A stretch of 22,562 bases of DNA from a virus, in the IMG/VR virus record IMGVR_UViG_3300050821_016329, positions 1 to 22,562 of that record. One strand, given 5' to 3'. Both the position numbers and the translations under genes were made by a program. The notes under the pieces were generated by a model. That model did no database searches and was not told the origin of the DNA. It was given only the letters and a program-made list of their open reading frames with translations. This document shows positions 13,473 through 21,078 of the stretch, piece after piece. Numbering within the stretch: the first letter of the stretch is position 1; each line of letters opens with the position of its first letter.

Positions 13473-15106
13473 ACTGCGATGCGGGTGTTAAGGCGGAGTG
13501 ACTTAACGATTTCGTCGCTCACGGCTTTGGCGATGCCGCGTACGTCGAGCTGGCTCGATATCGTATTGCCGGTGATGCTTATATTGATATTCGTGCCGAG
13601 GCCGCCGGATTGTCCGAGCGTGATTACGGCTTCAGGGCCAGCTTCGCCGACTAATGCAAGCGTTGGTCCGGTTACGATGCCGCCTTCGGCAAGATGCGGC
13701 ACAATAGCATGGATGCCAGAGGAGACTGCGCTGCCTACTGAGCTTGCTGCACCGCCGATGGCGCTCTTTGCGGAGTTGACGGCATTGATGATGTTGTTCA
13801 CGACGCCCATGACGGTAGTCCAGAGGCCGTTCACGAGACCCGTTATGTAGTCAATCGCGGTTTTTATCGTGCTGGTGATGGCGTCCCAGACGACTTGGGT
13901 TCCGAGCTGAATGTCTTTCCAATGGGTGAGGACGATGTAGGCCAAAGCGCCGACCAGGACGCCAAGGGCGATGAGCGGTAGGCTCAAGGCGGCTACAGCT
14001 GCAGCTAGGGCGCCGATGACTGTTATAGCGACCGTGAAAGCGCTTGTGGCAAGAGATACGGCAGTAGCGAGTGCGGCTATGATCAGAAGAAATGCTCCGA
14101 CTGCGGCTGCAGTACCGAGAATAGCGGTCGTGAGTTTCGGATGGGCAGCGGTCCAGTCTGCAAAAGCTTGTATCGCTGGAGTGACCGTCTCCAATATTTT
14201 CGACAGAGCTGGAAGTAGCGAAGCACCTAGTGTCTCAGCGAGTAGGCCGAGTTTAGCTTGCGCGACATCGAGCTGACCCCATGGCGTATTCACGTAATCC
14301 TTCGCGGAGTTGGCGAGCTTTACTTGCAACTCGTCTAGAGCTTCAGCGGGTGTGAGACCGTCTTTGAGATTTATGCCGAACTGCTTGAGAGCGCGACCAT
14401 TACCTTCCATAGCCTGGACGATGAGTGTGCCCGCGGTGGCCAAATCTATACCTTTGGCCCGCGCAAGGTCCATTGCCTCCTGGTTTGCTTTTAGAGATTC
14501 GCTCGCATCGCCAGTTGCACGAAATAGGGTCGTCAGACTTTTTACTGTATCGTCGTTAGCAAATCCGTAGTCGACGCCCGCGCGAGCTGCGTCTTCGAAC
14601 TTTCGCATTATTTCTTCTGTGTTCTGCGTGGCGAGCTTTTGCTCGTTGTTGAGCGTCTCGAGTTTGTCGCGTAGTCCGGAGACCTTTTGCTGTAGTGTAT
14701 CTACCGATGCGGCCATCGCGCCGCTCGTGTCTTTGCCAGCGGCAATCTTGTCGTTGTAATCTTTTATCTTTCCGGTTGCGGCTTCGAGCTGAGATTGCAG
14801 GAGTGCTTTCTGTTTGGTGAGTAAATCTGTGGCACCTGTATCGTCTTGGGCAGCTGCAATGCCGGCTCGTATGGCCGTAGAGAGTTGCATGTCCGCGGTT
14901 GCACTGTCAGCAGCCTGCTTTACCAGGACGCCAAGGCCGCCAACTATCGCGCCTCCCATCAGCGCGAAGGTGTTGCGGACTTCGTTGGCTTGATCGTGAA
15001 TTTCGTCGAGGCTTTTTGTGAGCGACGAAGTGGCGGATTGAAACTGGGCACTCGCCTGGTCTACGAGCTGGAGGACGATGGAAAGTGTGGAACTTGAGCC
15101 GCCCAT
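13469..15106 (-). CDS. tail tape measure protein
   Basis: This 545-aa protein sets tail length. By the usual rule of about 0.15 nm per residue this gives a tail near 80 nm, which is an estimate. The N-terminus is helical (LVDQASAQFQSATSSLTKSL). Coiled coils lie about 85-165. A long hydrophobic core is about 325-390 (ILGTAAAVGAFLLIIAALAT onward), followed by an amphipathic region and the common tape-measure tail AEGGIVTGPTLALVGEAGPE. It starts 6 bp after the stop of the frameshift extension of the chaperone, the canonical position. T precedes the ATG. Confidence 0.9.
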   Translation of the reverse strand: MGGSSSTLSIVLQLVDQASAQFQSATSSLTKSLDEIHDQANEVRNTFALMGGAIVGGLGVLVKQAADSATADMQLSTAIRAGIAAAQDDTGATDLLTKQKALLQSQLEAATGKIKDYNDKIAAGKDTSGAMAASVDTLQQKVSGLRDKLETLNNEQKLATQNTEEIMRKFEDAARAGVDYGFANDDTVKSLTTLFRATGDASESLKANQEAMDLARAKGIDLATAGTLIVQAMEGNGRALKQFGINLKDGLTPAEALDELQVKLANSAKDYVNTPWGQLDVAQAKLGLLAETLGASLLPALSKILETVTPAIQAFADWTAAHPKLTTAILGTAAAVGAFLLIIAALATAVSLATSAFTVAITVIGALAAAVAALSLPLIALGVLVGALAYIVLTHWKDIQLGTQVVWDAITSTIKTAIDYITGLVNGLWTTVMGVVNNIINAVNSAKSAIGGAASSVGSAVSSGIHAIVPHLAEGGIVTGPTLALVGEAGPEAVITLGQSGGLGTNINISITGNTISSQLDVRGIAKAVSDEIVKSLRLNTRIAV

Positions 15107-15112
15107 ATAGGG

Positions 15113-15636
15113 CTATTGTACCTTACGGTCGGCATGGGTTGCTTCAGCTCGCATTAGCTCCATGAGGATAAATAGAAATTCGTGAGGCTGCGCCATGTAT
15201 TCCTCGTATGTCCAAGACATCTCGCGGCAGATGAGCGCGATGCGTTGGATGGGCCATTCGAGTGCGCCGATTGTGAAGTAGCGTTTCCACGCCGCCCTTA
15301 CTTCGTCGGCTTCGTAGGGTTTTGGATTTTGTTCACCTCTTCGACGACTGCATCGTACTCGCTGGATGGTAGGTCGAGGAGTTTGTCGACGGGGTCTTTG
15401 GTCTCTCCATCGATCGAGACTACGAGATAGGAAAGTGCTCGCTTCTCTTGCTCTAAGATAAAGGAGCCGGACATTCCTTCGACGGCAATCTTGCCGGACT
15501 GAGCGTCCTGCATGTCTGCTTTAAGAGCAGAGAACATGAGCGACTTTATTTCGTTTGCCTCACGTCCGGTGAGATATGTGCGAAGTACGATCTTGCGGCC
15601 TGCGGGTGTGGTTATTTCTTTGGTCTCGCGTTCCAT
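15113..15636 (-). CDS. tail assembly chaperone frameshift product (gpGT-like, -1 fusion)
   Basis: The chaperone frame contains the slippery heptamer A AAC CCT (15322-15316), a perfect X XXY YYZ pattern. A -1 slip there replaces the last five residues with 67 new ones starting YEADEVRAAWKRYFTIGALE and ending before TAG 15115-15113, giving about 174 aa. The extension holds MSWTYEEYMAQPHEFLFILM, typical of gpT-type ends. In lambda-like phages the G and GT proteins coat the tape measure during tail assembly. Chaperone, extension and tape measure are in the conserved order. Y=C heptamers are less common than Y=A, so efficiency may be low. Confidence 0.8.
15298..15636 (-). CDS. tail assembly chaperone (gpG-like, 112 aa)
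   Basis: The unshifted product: MERETKEITTPAGRKIVLRT, YLTGREANEIKSLMFSALKA, then a charged helical C-terminus ending NKIQNPTKPTK. The opening 'I..PAGRKIVLRTYLTGREANEI' is the usual start of tail assembly chaperones. It begins 1 bp after the stop of the 48-aa membrane protein, with T before ATG, and is followed by the frameshift extension and the tape measure. It probably wraps the tape measure so that tube protein can polymerise around it. Confidence 0.85.
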   Translation of the reverse strand: MERETKEITTPAGRKIVLRTYLTGREANEIKSLMFSALKADMQDAQSGKIAVEGMSGSFILEQEKRALSYLVVSIDGETKDPVDKLLDLPSSEYDAVVEEVNKIQNPTKPTK

Positions 15637-15637
15637 A

Positions 15638-15784
15638 CTAAATGATTTTGTCGAGCTTGGTTTGTAAGTCGACCTCTAGTTGTCGCCTGCGTTTTTGTTC
15701 CGCAATACGCCCGGCTGCGGCCAGTGCGACAACGAAAGCAACTATCCAAAATAATGGTCCCGCAGTGGCGAGTTCATGTAGCAT
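15638..15784 (-). CDS. 48-aa membrane protein under its own operator-controlled promoter
   Basis: One hydrophobic helix (PLFWIVAFVVALAAAG, about 10-25) is followed by a basic stretch EQKRRRQ and a charged amphipathic tail. A longer frame begins with TTG at 15820, but that TTG is the -35 of promoter P3. The ATG at 15784 lies 8 nt below the P3 -10 and has T at -1, so I take it as the start. It ends 1 bp before the chaperone ATG. A membrane protein under a repressor-type promoter inside a tail operon is the pattern of a lysogenic conversion or exclusion gene. That role is inference. Confidence 0.6.
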   Translation of the reverse strand: MLHELATAGPLFWIVAFVVALAAAGRIAEQKRRRQLEVDLQTKLDKII

Positions 15785-15792
15785 ATGCGTGA

Positions 15793-15820
15793 AGTGTACG
15801 TTCGCTACGAATATCGTCAA
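15793..15820 (-). promoter_or_regulatory. P3: leaderless promoter with operator inside the tail operon
   Basis: The minus strand has -35 TTGACG (15820-15815), a 16-nt spacer, then -10 TACACT (15798-15793), 8 nt before the ATG at 15784. The operator TATTCGTAGCGAACG (15813-15799) fills the spacer and ends at the -10. Spacer length and -10 are identical to P2. Confidence 0.75.
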
Positions 15821-15851
15821 GGCGATATCCCCATCTCGGGCCGGCGAGGGG

Positions 15852-15924
15852 TCTTCCCTATCACGGTGCGGGCCACTCCCCGACTGCCTTCAAACGGGAA
15901 GTGGCTGCAACCGGATAGGGGAGG
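15852..15924 (-). ncRNA. long structured hairpin between two membrane-protein genes
   Basis: A nested stem: CCCTATC/GATAGGG (15856-15862 with 15914-15920, extendable outward by a few pairs), CGGT/ACCG and GC/GC, then a 10-bp stem 15873-15882 with 15895-15904 around a 12-nt loop. One mismatch in the inner stem on the plus strand becomes a G-U pair in minus-strand RNA. No U-run follows, so it is not a standard terminator. It may be a processing, stability or attenuation element, lying 32 bp upstream of P3. Confidence 0.6.
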
Positions 15925-15937
15925 GTCAAGTTGACAA

Positions 15938-16402
15938 TCAACATCTCTTATTTATGAGAGCTTCGACTTTGTCCTTAACGTCGTCGATTTTGGCAGGAAT
16001 GCCAGTGAGTTTTTCCGCGCGTGCTCGAGAAACGTCAATATCTTTTTCAATGCCGTCTCGATTCGAAGTTGCAACACCCTCTCTATTAGCCTTGTCTCTT
16101 AATTCAGTTTGTAACTTTCTTTCGTAATCAAGATTACGCCTCCATTCACTACTTTCCGTTTCTAACGCTTGTGTCAAAGGTGTGATCGCATCTCGTAATG
16201 TCTGACAGTTGGTCGGGATACGCAGACCAATGGTCTTTATTTCAACTTCGCGACCGTTTTGCATGGCGGCGGTGATTGATATTGTTACCGTGTAAATGAA
16301 CCAAGCGGTGATAAAGAAAAGAGCAGGGATGATGACAAAGAGGATGATGACTCGCGCCCAACTCGGAACAGCGCCTAATGCCTTTCCAAAAAAAGTCCAC
16401 AT
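15938..16402 (-). CDS. membrane-anchored coiled-coil protein (154 aa)
   Basis: An N-terminal hydrophobic helix (VIILFVIIPALFFITAWFIY, about 19-40) anchors an otherwise soluble protein with a long charged, helical C-terminal half (QALETESSEWRRNLDYERKL onward), including a cysteine near 65 and a terminal Cys. Such layouts occur in spanin-like, exclusion and sensor proteins; I recognise no family. It is unusual between tail tube and tail chaperone genes, and the DNA looks more AT-rich than its neighbours. TTGACG (16459-16454), 18 nt, TAGTTA (16435-16430) is a possible private promoter. The start has T at -1 and a weak GGAATGGA upstream. Confidence 0.6.
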   Translation of the reverse strand: MWTFFGKALGAVPSWARVIILFVIIPALFFITAWFIYTVTISITAAMQNGREVEIKTIGLRIPTNCQTLRDAITPLTQALETESSEWRRNLDYERKLQTELRDKANREGVATSNRDGIEKDIDVSRARAEKLTGIPAKIDDVKDKVEALINKRC

Positions 16403-16429
16403 ATTGCAAAATCCATTCCAGCTTTGTTG

Positions 16430-16459
16430 TAACTACTGAAGGTAGAATTAATGCGTCAA
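16430..16459 (-). promoter_or_regulatory. possible promoter for the coiled-coil membrane gene
   Basis: TTGACG and TAGTTA are separated by 18 nt in the 125-bp gap after the tail tube gene, with the ATG 27 nt downstream. The -35 is good and the -10 is weak. No operator core is present, unlike P1-P3. Confidence 0.35.
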
Positions 16460-16527
16460 CCCTATTCCACGAACGGCATTGCTTGCAACAGCTGAGCTAG
16501 TTCGCGGATAGAAAAAATGCGGCAGCC

Positions 16528-17736
16528 TCAATAACCGTTCTGTGTATTCGTGAGGGTCGTCTTAAGCATGTAGCTGTCAGAAGTGCTATAGCTGCCTTTG
16601 AATTTGATGGTCTGATATACGAGGTCGCCTACCTTAAACGGACGGCCGAGTTCCGTGATCGTGCACTTCGGAATGTTGAATTGGAGCTCCGGGTTTGTCG
16701 TGCTGCCGATCGTGACATCAGTGTTCTTTAGGTCAATGAGTATCGCCAGCGGATATGGTGCGCCTCCAGTCGATCCGAGGAACTGGTCCTTGAAGTCGCT
16801 GTTGTTCTGCCAGATGCATTCGAGCGTTCCGTCGACGGCGAAGTCCTTATTCAGAAAGTCAGCGGGGCTATTATTGCCCAGCGTATCCTGGTCTTCGACG
16901 TTAGCGTTTATGGTGAGCTTCGCGCTTTTGAGCGGAATGGCGACTGGTGTGAAAGTCTGCGTACCGATGGCGCCGGTCGTTGCCTGGGAAAGGTCGTAGG
17001 CGGTCGCTGACACGATCTTGGCGATAGTGGTGTTCGCCGGAATGTTCGTGCCGGTAACGCCCATGCCGACTTTGAGGTTCGTTTGCGGATTTATGCTGCA
17101 CGCGGTGACGTGCACCGTGCTTGCGGCGGTGCCAGTGGCGGTGAGTGTGCCAGCGAGGCCAGCGGAGTTGAGTGCGAACTTGACTGTTGCGAACTGACAG
17201 ACGAAGCGATTGTCTGCGGTTGTAGCCGGTGTGAATGTGCTTTGCGCAACTCCAGTGAGTGCTTTAATGCTGGCGACAAATTCGACGAACTTCTTGAGCG
17301 CGATGTTTATCTCGAGTTTTTCGACGACGCCATTTGCGTATGAATAGTCCTGACCTGAAAGCGGATCATGTAGGAAAAATGTGAGCGACTGATGCTGAGC
17401 ACTCTCGGCAACATTGAAGATATTGTCGTAGACGATGCTCTCGCCTGAGTGGGTGCTATGCGAAGTTAGCGTGCCGAAGATAGCATAGAGGAATAGACCA
17501 AAGGATTGGTCCATGACGTTGCCCGTGATGGTACCCTGCGCCCATCGCTTCGTATTGGTGAGGCCTACATTGTCCTCAATGACACCGTACGCCTGTTCGT
17601 CGGTAGCGAACTCTTTCTTCTCGTCGAGTGATAGATCCATCCACGGGTTCCAGAACGCTGCGGACGATATCGCGGTTCCGCGAGTGGTTTCTTTTGCTAC
17701 GCCTATCTGAATTAGTCGCCCAATGCCTTTGGCCAT
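16528..17736 (-). CDS. major tail tube protein
   Basis: A 402-aa protein beginning MAKGIGRLIQIGVAKETTRG, the familiar opening of siphovirus tube subunits, with AAFWNPWMDLSLDEKKEFAT next. Tube subunits are usually smaller. Here residues about 191-266 look like an inserted beta domain (TGTAASTVHV ... VGMGVTGTNIPANTTIAKI ... QATTGAIGTQTFTPV), after which the core resumes with KLTINANVEDQDTLGNNSPA. A similar module is inserted in the head-tail connector. The gene follows the 66-aa gene by 7 bp, with ATAT before ATG. The product forms the tail tube rings. Confidence 0.85.
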   Translation of the reverse strand: MAKGIGRLIQIGVAKETTRGTAISSAAFWNPWMDLSLDEKKEFATDEQAYGVIEDNVGLTNTKRWAQGTITGNVMDQSFGLFLYAIFGTLTSHSTHSGESIVYDNIFNVAESAQHQSLTFFLHDPLSGQDYSYANGVVEKLEINIALKKFVEFVASIKALTGVAQSTFTPATTADNRFVCQFATVKFALNSAGLAGTLTATGTAASTVHVTACSINPQTNLKVGMGVTGTNIPANTTIAKIVSATAYDLSQATTGAIGTQTFTPVAIPLKSAKLTINANVEDQDTLGNNSPADFLNKDFAVDGTLECIWQNNSDFKDQFLGSTGGAPYPLAILIDLKNTDVTIGSTTNPELQFNIPKCTITELGRPFKVGDLVYQTIKFKGSYSTSDSYMLKTTLTNTQNGY

Positions 17737-17743
17737 ATATGCA

Positions 17744-17944
17744 TCATTCTACCTTGCTTTCTAGATCAGGTTTTGCGGGTGCTGTGGATTTCTTTCTGAG
17801 CTCGGCATACTGAGCCTGCGCGTCTTCCATGCTGTCGGCATAAATTGTCATTGCCGCGAAGTCCGCGTCGCCCGCGAAGAAGTACGCTTGCTTTATAGGA
17901 GTGTTGCCGACCATCTTGTTCTTGGGATTGTTTTCGGTGGCCAT
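17744..17944 (-). CDS. small hypothetical tail-module protein (66 aa)
   Basis: This soluble, charged 66-aa protein (MATENNPKNKMVGNTPIKQA, then YFFAGDADFAAMTIYADSME) has strands followed by a helix and a Lys/Pro-rich tail. It lies 29 bp after the tail completion gene and 7 bp before the tube gene, with T before ATG. Small proteins in this slot are common in siphoviruses, but no family is recognised. Confidence 0.65.
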   Translation of the reverse strand: MATENNPKNKMVGNTPIKQAYFFAGDADFAAMTIYADSMEDAQAQYAELRKKSTAPAKPDLESKVE

Positions 17945-17973
17945 AGACAGATAATAGCAGAGGTTTCGTAGTG

Positions 17974-18429
17974 TTAAGAGCCGACTGTGTACAACGTGCG
18001 CGCCTCGATGCTGACGATGAACGTCGTATATGTCTTGTCTGCTATCGTTATCGGCATCGGTTCAATACGGGCTGGGGGAACTGTCGCTGCTATCGCTGAG
18101 CCCGCAAGGGTGAAGTTGGTGTCGAAGAGATTAAGCGCGGCGTCCATGACACCCTCGACGCTATTGGCGACATCGGCCAGACCTTCGTAGCTCATGACGA
18201 AAAGTATGTCGTAGCGATACACTCGTATGTTCGTGGCCTGATCCTCGAAATCGTTCGCGATGCGCGGCATGCCGATGATTGCAAATGGGTAGCCGCTCGG
18301 TGGGTCCTGTGTGATTGCGTTCGGGTTCTGGTCCTGAGCGACCCATGAGCTGATGTAGCCTTGCGTTTTGAGCGCATCGAGGATTGCTGCTATCTGCTTC
18401 TTTATTGCCTGCCCGAGTGAGTCTGCCAT
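17974..18429 (-). CDS. tail completion/terminator-like protein (151 aa)
   Basis: Starts MADSLGQAIKKQIAAILDAL, with a helix, then beta-rich segments including PFAIIGMPRIANDFEDQATN and IRVYRYDILFVMSYEGLADV and a C-terminal KTYTTFIVSIEARTLYTV. Length, helix-plus-sheet pattern and place between gp10-like and tail tube genes fit the tail terminator (gpU/gp17-like) that caps the tube. It overlaps neither neighbour: the stop of the gp10-like gene is 1 bp before this ATG (TGAT-ATG). Confidence 0.7.
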   Translation of the reverse strand: MADSLGQAIKKQIAAILDALKTQGYISSWVAQDQNPNAITQDPPSGYPFAIIGMPRIANDFEDQATNIRVYRYDILFVMSYEGLADVANSVEGVMDAALNLFDTNFTLAGSAIAATVPPARIEPMPITIADKTYTTFIVSIEARTLYTVGS

Positions 18430-18430
18430 A

Positions 18431-18847
18431 TCAGCCGGCCATTGCGGCGGTTATCTTTTCTAATGCGTGAACGAAAGTCGCGTCGATTTCGGGCTGTGAG
18501 CGTTCCACGATGCGCTCCATGTATGGATTGCCTTGGACGAATGGCTGTACGAGACGCTTGCCGATGGCAGGCACGAAGCGCCCTACTTCCTGCTTGTGGC
18601 CGAGCTCCACGGCTGCGGCGTAGCTTGCGGTTGGGAACCACCGCAATACAAAGCCGGTAATTTCAGCACGGAAACTTTGCGTGAGAAAACCGGTGCGCCA
18701 AGGCACGACGCCTTTGATAGTGTTTTTCGCGAGGATTGCGCTCGAGGCTGATAGCGCGCTTTGGAGTATCGGTGCGACTATCGACGGTGCGGCAGCAAAT
18801 CGTGAAATGAGTTCGTCAGCGCCTTCGACTTTTACAGTGAACTCCAT
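18431..18847 (-). CDS. HK97 gp10-like head-tail/tail component (138 aa)
   Basis: MEFTVKVEGADELISRFAAA begins a typical gp10 family protein. A central GVVPWRTGFLTQSF ('T..RTG.L..S') and TASYAAAVELGHKQ ('Y...VE.G') are the family signatures. A longer frame upstream exists, but this ATG is 2 bp after the connector stop and has T at -1. gp10-family proteins act at the head-tail joint or in tail completion. Confidence 0.8.
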   Translation of the reverse strand: MEFTVKVEGADELISRFAAAPSIVAPILQSALSASSAILAKNTIKGVVPWRTGFLTQSFRAEITGFVLRWFPTASYAAAVELGHKQEVGRFVPAIGKRLVQPFVQGNPYMERIVERSQPEIDATFVHALEKITAAMAG

Positions 18848-18849
18848 AG

Positions 18850-19959
18850 CTAGAAATTGAGCTGCCGGTATTGGCCGAGCACGTTCTCGTCTTCGACATC
18901 GAGTACGTTGCGCCATCCCGCGACGGTAGCGCCTTCGATGGTCATAGATGACTGGCCCGCGAGCTGACGGCGTTTGAAGCGTCGGACGACGAGGTTTTCG
19001 CACACGCTCGTAAGATCGCCTGGTAGCCAGTGCGTGTTGTGGTCTTCCGGGTTGGCCCAGTTGACCGGGTAGCCCGCGACGTAGCTCACGCGTATCATAT
19101 TGCTATAGATGCGTGGCATGACGCCATAGACGCGGATTGTGCCGCTCGGGTACCAGACGGTGCCTCTAACGGGGTCAGTGCGCGGGTCGATGAGCTCGTA
19201 TTGGTCCGCGATGAAGTCTGTCCAACTCGGGTTTGTCGGTGTGCCCGCGCGATACTGGAATTTGGATATCGAGAATACCGGCTTGTTCCTGAGGGGAAGA
19301 AATGTCTGGTGGGAATTGTCGATGGAATAGGTATCGTCGGTATATGTCTGTTGCACGAAAGAGAAGACGCCGCACTCGTTGTTGATGTAGTTTGTGGCGT
19401 AGTTAATCATGCGCGTGAGTACGGCATCGTACGCGCTTGGTTGGTCGATGACGGTGACGGTCTGGCCGGAGTTCGTGAGAGTAGCGTTCTGGGAAATGAT
19501 GATCGTCGAGCCGCTTATTGCCAATATCGTGGTGCCGGATGGAATCCCCCAGCCTGAGATCTGCTGTCCGACGATAATGGTCTTGCCACTTGGAACGGTC
19601 GCCCCGCTTATCGAATTGGAGTTCGCGGTGATGGTACAGCCGGTGACGAGTATCGTCTTATTCGGGTCAAAGAGCAGATCCTTGACGCGCTGTAGGGTCG
19701 TAAGCGCAAACGGTGAGAGTTGGTCGACGCCGGATGCGGTACTTGTCGAGGTGAGCATCTCATAATCCGCGGTGACTTGACCTGTAGAATATGAGCCGTT
19801 GATGATCGTGATAACCTGGCCGACTATCGTGTAGTCGTTGCCGGCGCCTTCCTGCAGGCGTATGCCGCTGCCATAAAGGGCAACCGAGTTTGTGACCGGG
19901 TTGAAGGCCAGTGTGAAGGCTGTTACCGATCCTGAGACGATTTCGCCGGTGATTTTCAT
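18850..19959 (-). CDS. head-tail connector (gp6-like) with extra beta domains
   Basis: At 369 aa this is much longer than usual gp6-type adaptors. Residues 1-70 form a beta-sandwich-like module (FTLAFNP ... GSGIRLQEGAGNDYTIVGQV), as seen in phage fibres. The connector core starts near 80 (LTTLQRVKDLLFDP), is interrupted at about 101-172 by a beta insert (VGQQISGWGIPSGTTILAIS), then resumes (AYDAVLTRMINYATNYINNE) with a C-terminal part including RVSYVAGYPVNW and a helix VCENLVVRRFKRRQL. It links portal and tail. The insert may decorate the neck. The ATG follows two RNA hairpins (19964-20007) and has AAT before it. Confidence 0.7.
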   Translation of the reverse strand: MKITGEIVSGSVTAFTLAFNPVTNSVALYGSGIRLQEGAGNDYTIVGQVITIINGSYSTGQVTADYEMLTSTSTASGVDQLSPFALTTLQRVKDLLFDPNKTILVTGCTITANSNSISGATVPSGKTIIVGQQISGWGIPSGTTILAISGSTIIISQNATLTNSGQTVTVIDQPSAYDAVLTRMINYATNYINNECGVFSFVQQTYTDDTYSIDNSHQTFLPLRNKPVFSISKFQYRAGTPTNPSWTDFIADQYELIDPRTDPVRGTVWYPSGTIRVYGVMPRIYSNMIRVSYVAGYPVNWANPEDHNTHWLPGDLTSVCENLVVRRFKRRQLAGQSSMTIEGATVAGWRNVLDVEDENVLGQYRQLNF

Positions 19960-19963
19960 ATTG

Positions 19964-20007
19964 CGAGGTTATGCCCTCGTCGCTGCCTCTACGGGTACGC
20001 AGAGGCA
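19964..20007 (-). other. two hairpins ahead of the connector start codon
   Basis: CGAGG/CCTCG (19964-19968 with 19975-19979) closes a 6-nt loop 4 nt upstream of the ATG. TGCCTCT/AGAGGCA (19984-19990 with 20001-20007) extends inward to a tetraloop. Both form in minus-strand RNA. They could control translation of the connector relative to the decoration protein. Confidence 0.5.
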
Positions 20008-20023
20008 AAGCGAAGGCCGAATA

Positions 20024-20539
20024 CTATGTATTCGAGACAGCCGTTCTTACGGGCAGCACTGCACCCGGACCAGGAGCACCGATGAGCTCTGCGAAGGCCA
20101 AAATGGCCGGAGAGCTACCGCCGCTGAAGGCCGGAGTGAGTACCACGCGGAGCCAGCGCTTGCGGCCGCCGTAAGGAGCCGCAGATGCGCTGTTGTTGCG
20201 GAGCATCAGGCCCTCAAGTCGGGCGTAGGCATCCGCAGCAACAGTCTTTACGTTGATGGTCGCGCCAATCACCGTTCCGGTGTTGTCGGTCGCGTCAGCG
20301 TAGGCATCGGTCGAGCCGTTGTCGTTCGACTCCTGGATTTTCCAAGCGACCGTAGCGGTCGTCGGAGTGCCAGAAGCGATCTCGGCTCTGAGGCGGAACA
20401 TTGCTGTATCCGCATCGAAGACGAGGGCGGTGTCGATACCGTCGCCGTTCACGGCTGAAGAGCCAGTGAGTGACTGGATACCGACAGAGCTCACGACAGA
20501 AGACTGCACCATCACGTCGTCATATGGTGTAAAACGCAT
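20024..20539 (-). CDS. capsid decoration-like protein (171 aa)
   Basis: A beta-rich protein, MRFTPYDDVMVQSSVVSSVG onward, with TVAWKIQESNDNGSTDAYAD and GGRKRWLRVVLTPAFSGGSS. The 'W.IQESND' plus 'R.LRVV.T' pattern is shared by phage decoration/cement proteins that bind the capsid surface. It follows the acidic protein after the MCP, the usual place for such a gene. A 5-bp hairpin (20546-20560) lies 6 nt before the ATG, and T is at -1. Function is by analogy and position. Confidence 0.6.
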   Translation of the reverse strand: MRFTPYDDVMVQSSVVSSVGIQSLTGSSAVNGDGIDTALVFDADTAMFRLRAEIASGTPTTATVAWKIQESNDNGSTDAYADATDNTGTVIGATINVKTVAADAYARLEGLMLRNNSASAAPYGGRKRWLRVVLTPAFSGGSSPAILAFAELIGAPGPGAVLPVRTAVSNT

Positions 20540-20545
20540 ATGAAT

Positions 20546-20560
20546 TGTGGTTGTGCCACA
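20546..20560 (-). other. small hairpin before the decoration-like gene start
   Basis: TGTGG (20546-20550) pairs with CCACA (20556-20560) around a 5-nt loop, ending 6 nt before the ATG at 20539. The hairpin before the connector ATG occupies the same relative position. Confidence 0.4.
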
Positions 20561-20605
20561 TTGCCGACCGTCGACACGGTGGCTGCGGCGGGTATACCGC
20601 GTGGC

Positions 20606-21046
20606 CTAATTCCCGTTTGCGAGGCAGACTACTGTTCCTGGCTCGCTGCCTTCTTGTACGGTGCCTGGTCGCCCGTCAGGGCAAGTGCAGGCATCTCCAA
20701 TCTGGGCGTTGGCGATTGTCTCGCCTTTTTCAGATACCGGTTCACTACCGGGGTCCTCCACTGGCGGTGCCGGTGGGGCATCTCCTGCAGGTGGTGAAGA
20801 CGTGTCGGCAGCACCTCCCGCGTCCGCGCTTGCATCTGTCTGGGCTTGCGCCGTTTCAGTTGAAGCGGTGTCGGTCGCAGTCGTGTCCGTCACTGTGTCC
20901 GTGTTCGATTGCTCGGTCTTGGACGTCGTGTCGGTCGTATCCGCGGCCGTATCAGTCGCAGTAGTTTCCGCTTGCGCGGTATCTGTTGCGGCTGTTTCGC
21001 CGGAGGTTTCGCTGCCAGCGTCGACGTTTGTGTTTTCGTCGCTCAT
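20606..21046 (-). CDS. acidic Thr/Asp/Ala-rich protein with Cys-containing C-terminus (146 aa)
   Basis: Residues about 1-80 are almost only Thr, Asp, Ala, Ser, Glu and Gln (ATDTAQAETTATDTAADTTD), predicted disordered and very acidic. A Pro-rich stretch follows (PPAGDAPPAPPVEDP). The last 35 residues are a compact segment with three Cys (DACTCPDGRPGTV ... VVCLANGN). It sits directly between major capsid and decoration genes. It may be a head-surface fibre-like protein or an assembly factor. No family recognised. T precedes the ATG. Confidence 0.65.
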   Translation of the reverse strand: MSDENTNVDAGSETSGETAATDTAQAETTATDTAADTTDTTSKTEQSNTDTVTDTTATDTASTETAQAQTDASADAGGAADTSSPPAGDAPPAPPVEDPGSEPVSEKGETIANAQIGDACTCPDGRPGTVQEGSEPGTVVCLANGN

Positions 21047-21078
21047 AGCGAGAAGATGTTACCGAGTAAGACTGAATC

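Noticed and set aside
15638-15820. 60-codon version of the small membrane protein starting at TTG 15820
   Set aside because: The TTG is part of the P3 -35 and the added residues cover the operator and -10; the ATG at 15784 fits the promoter geometry.
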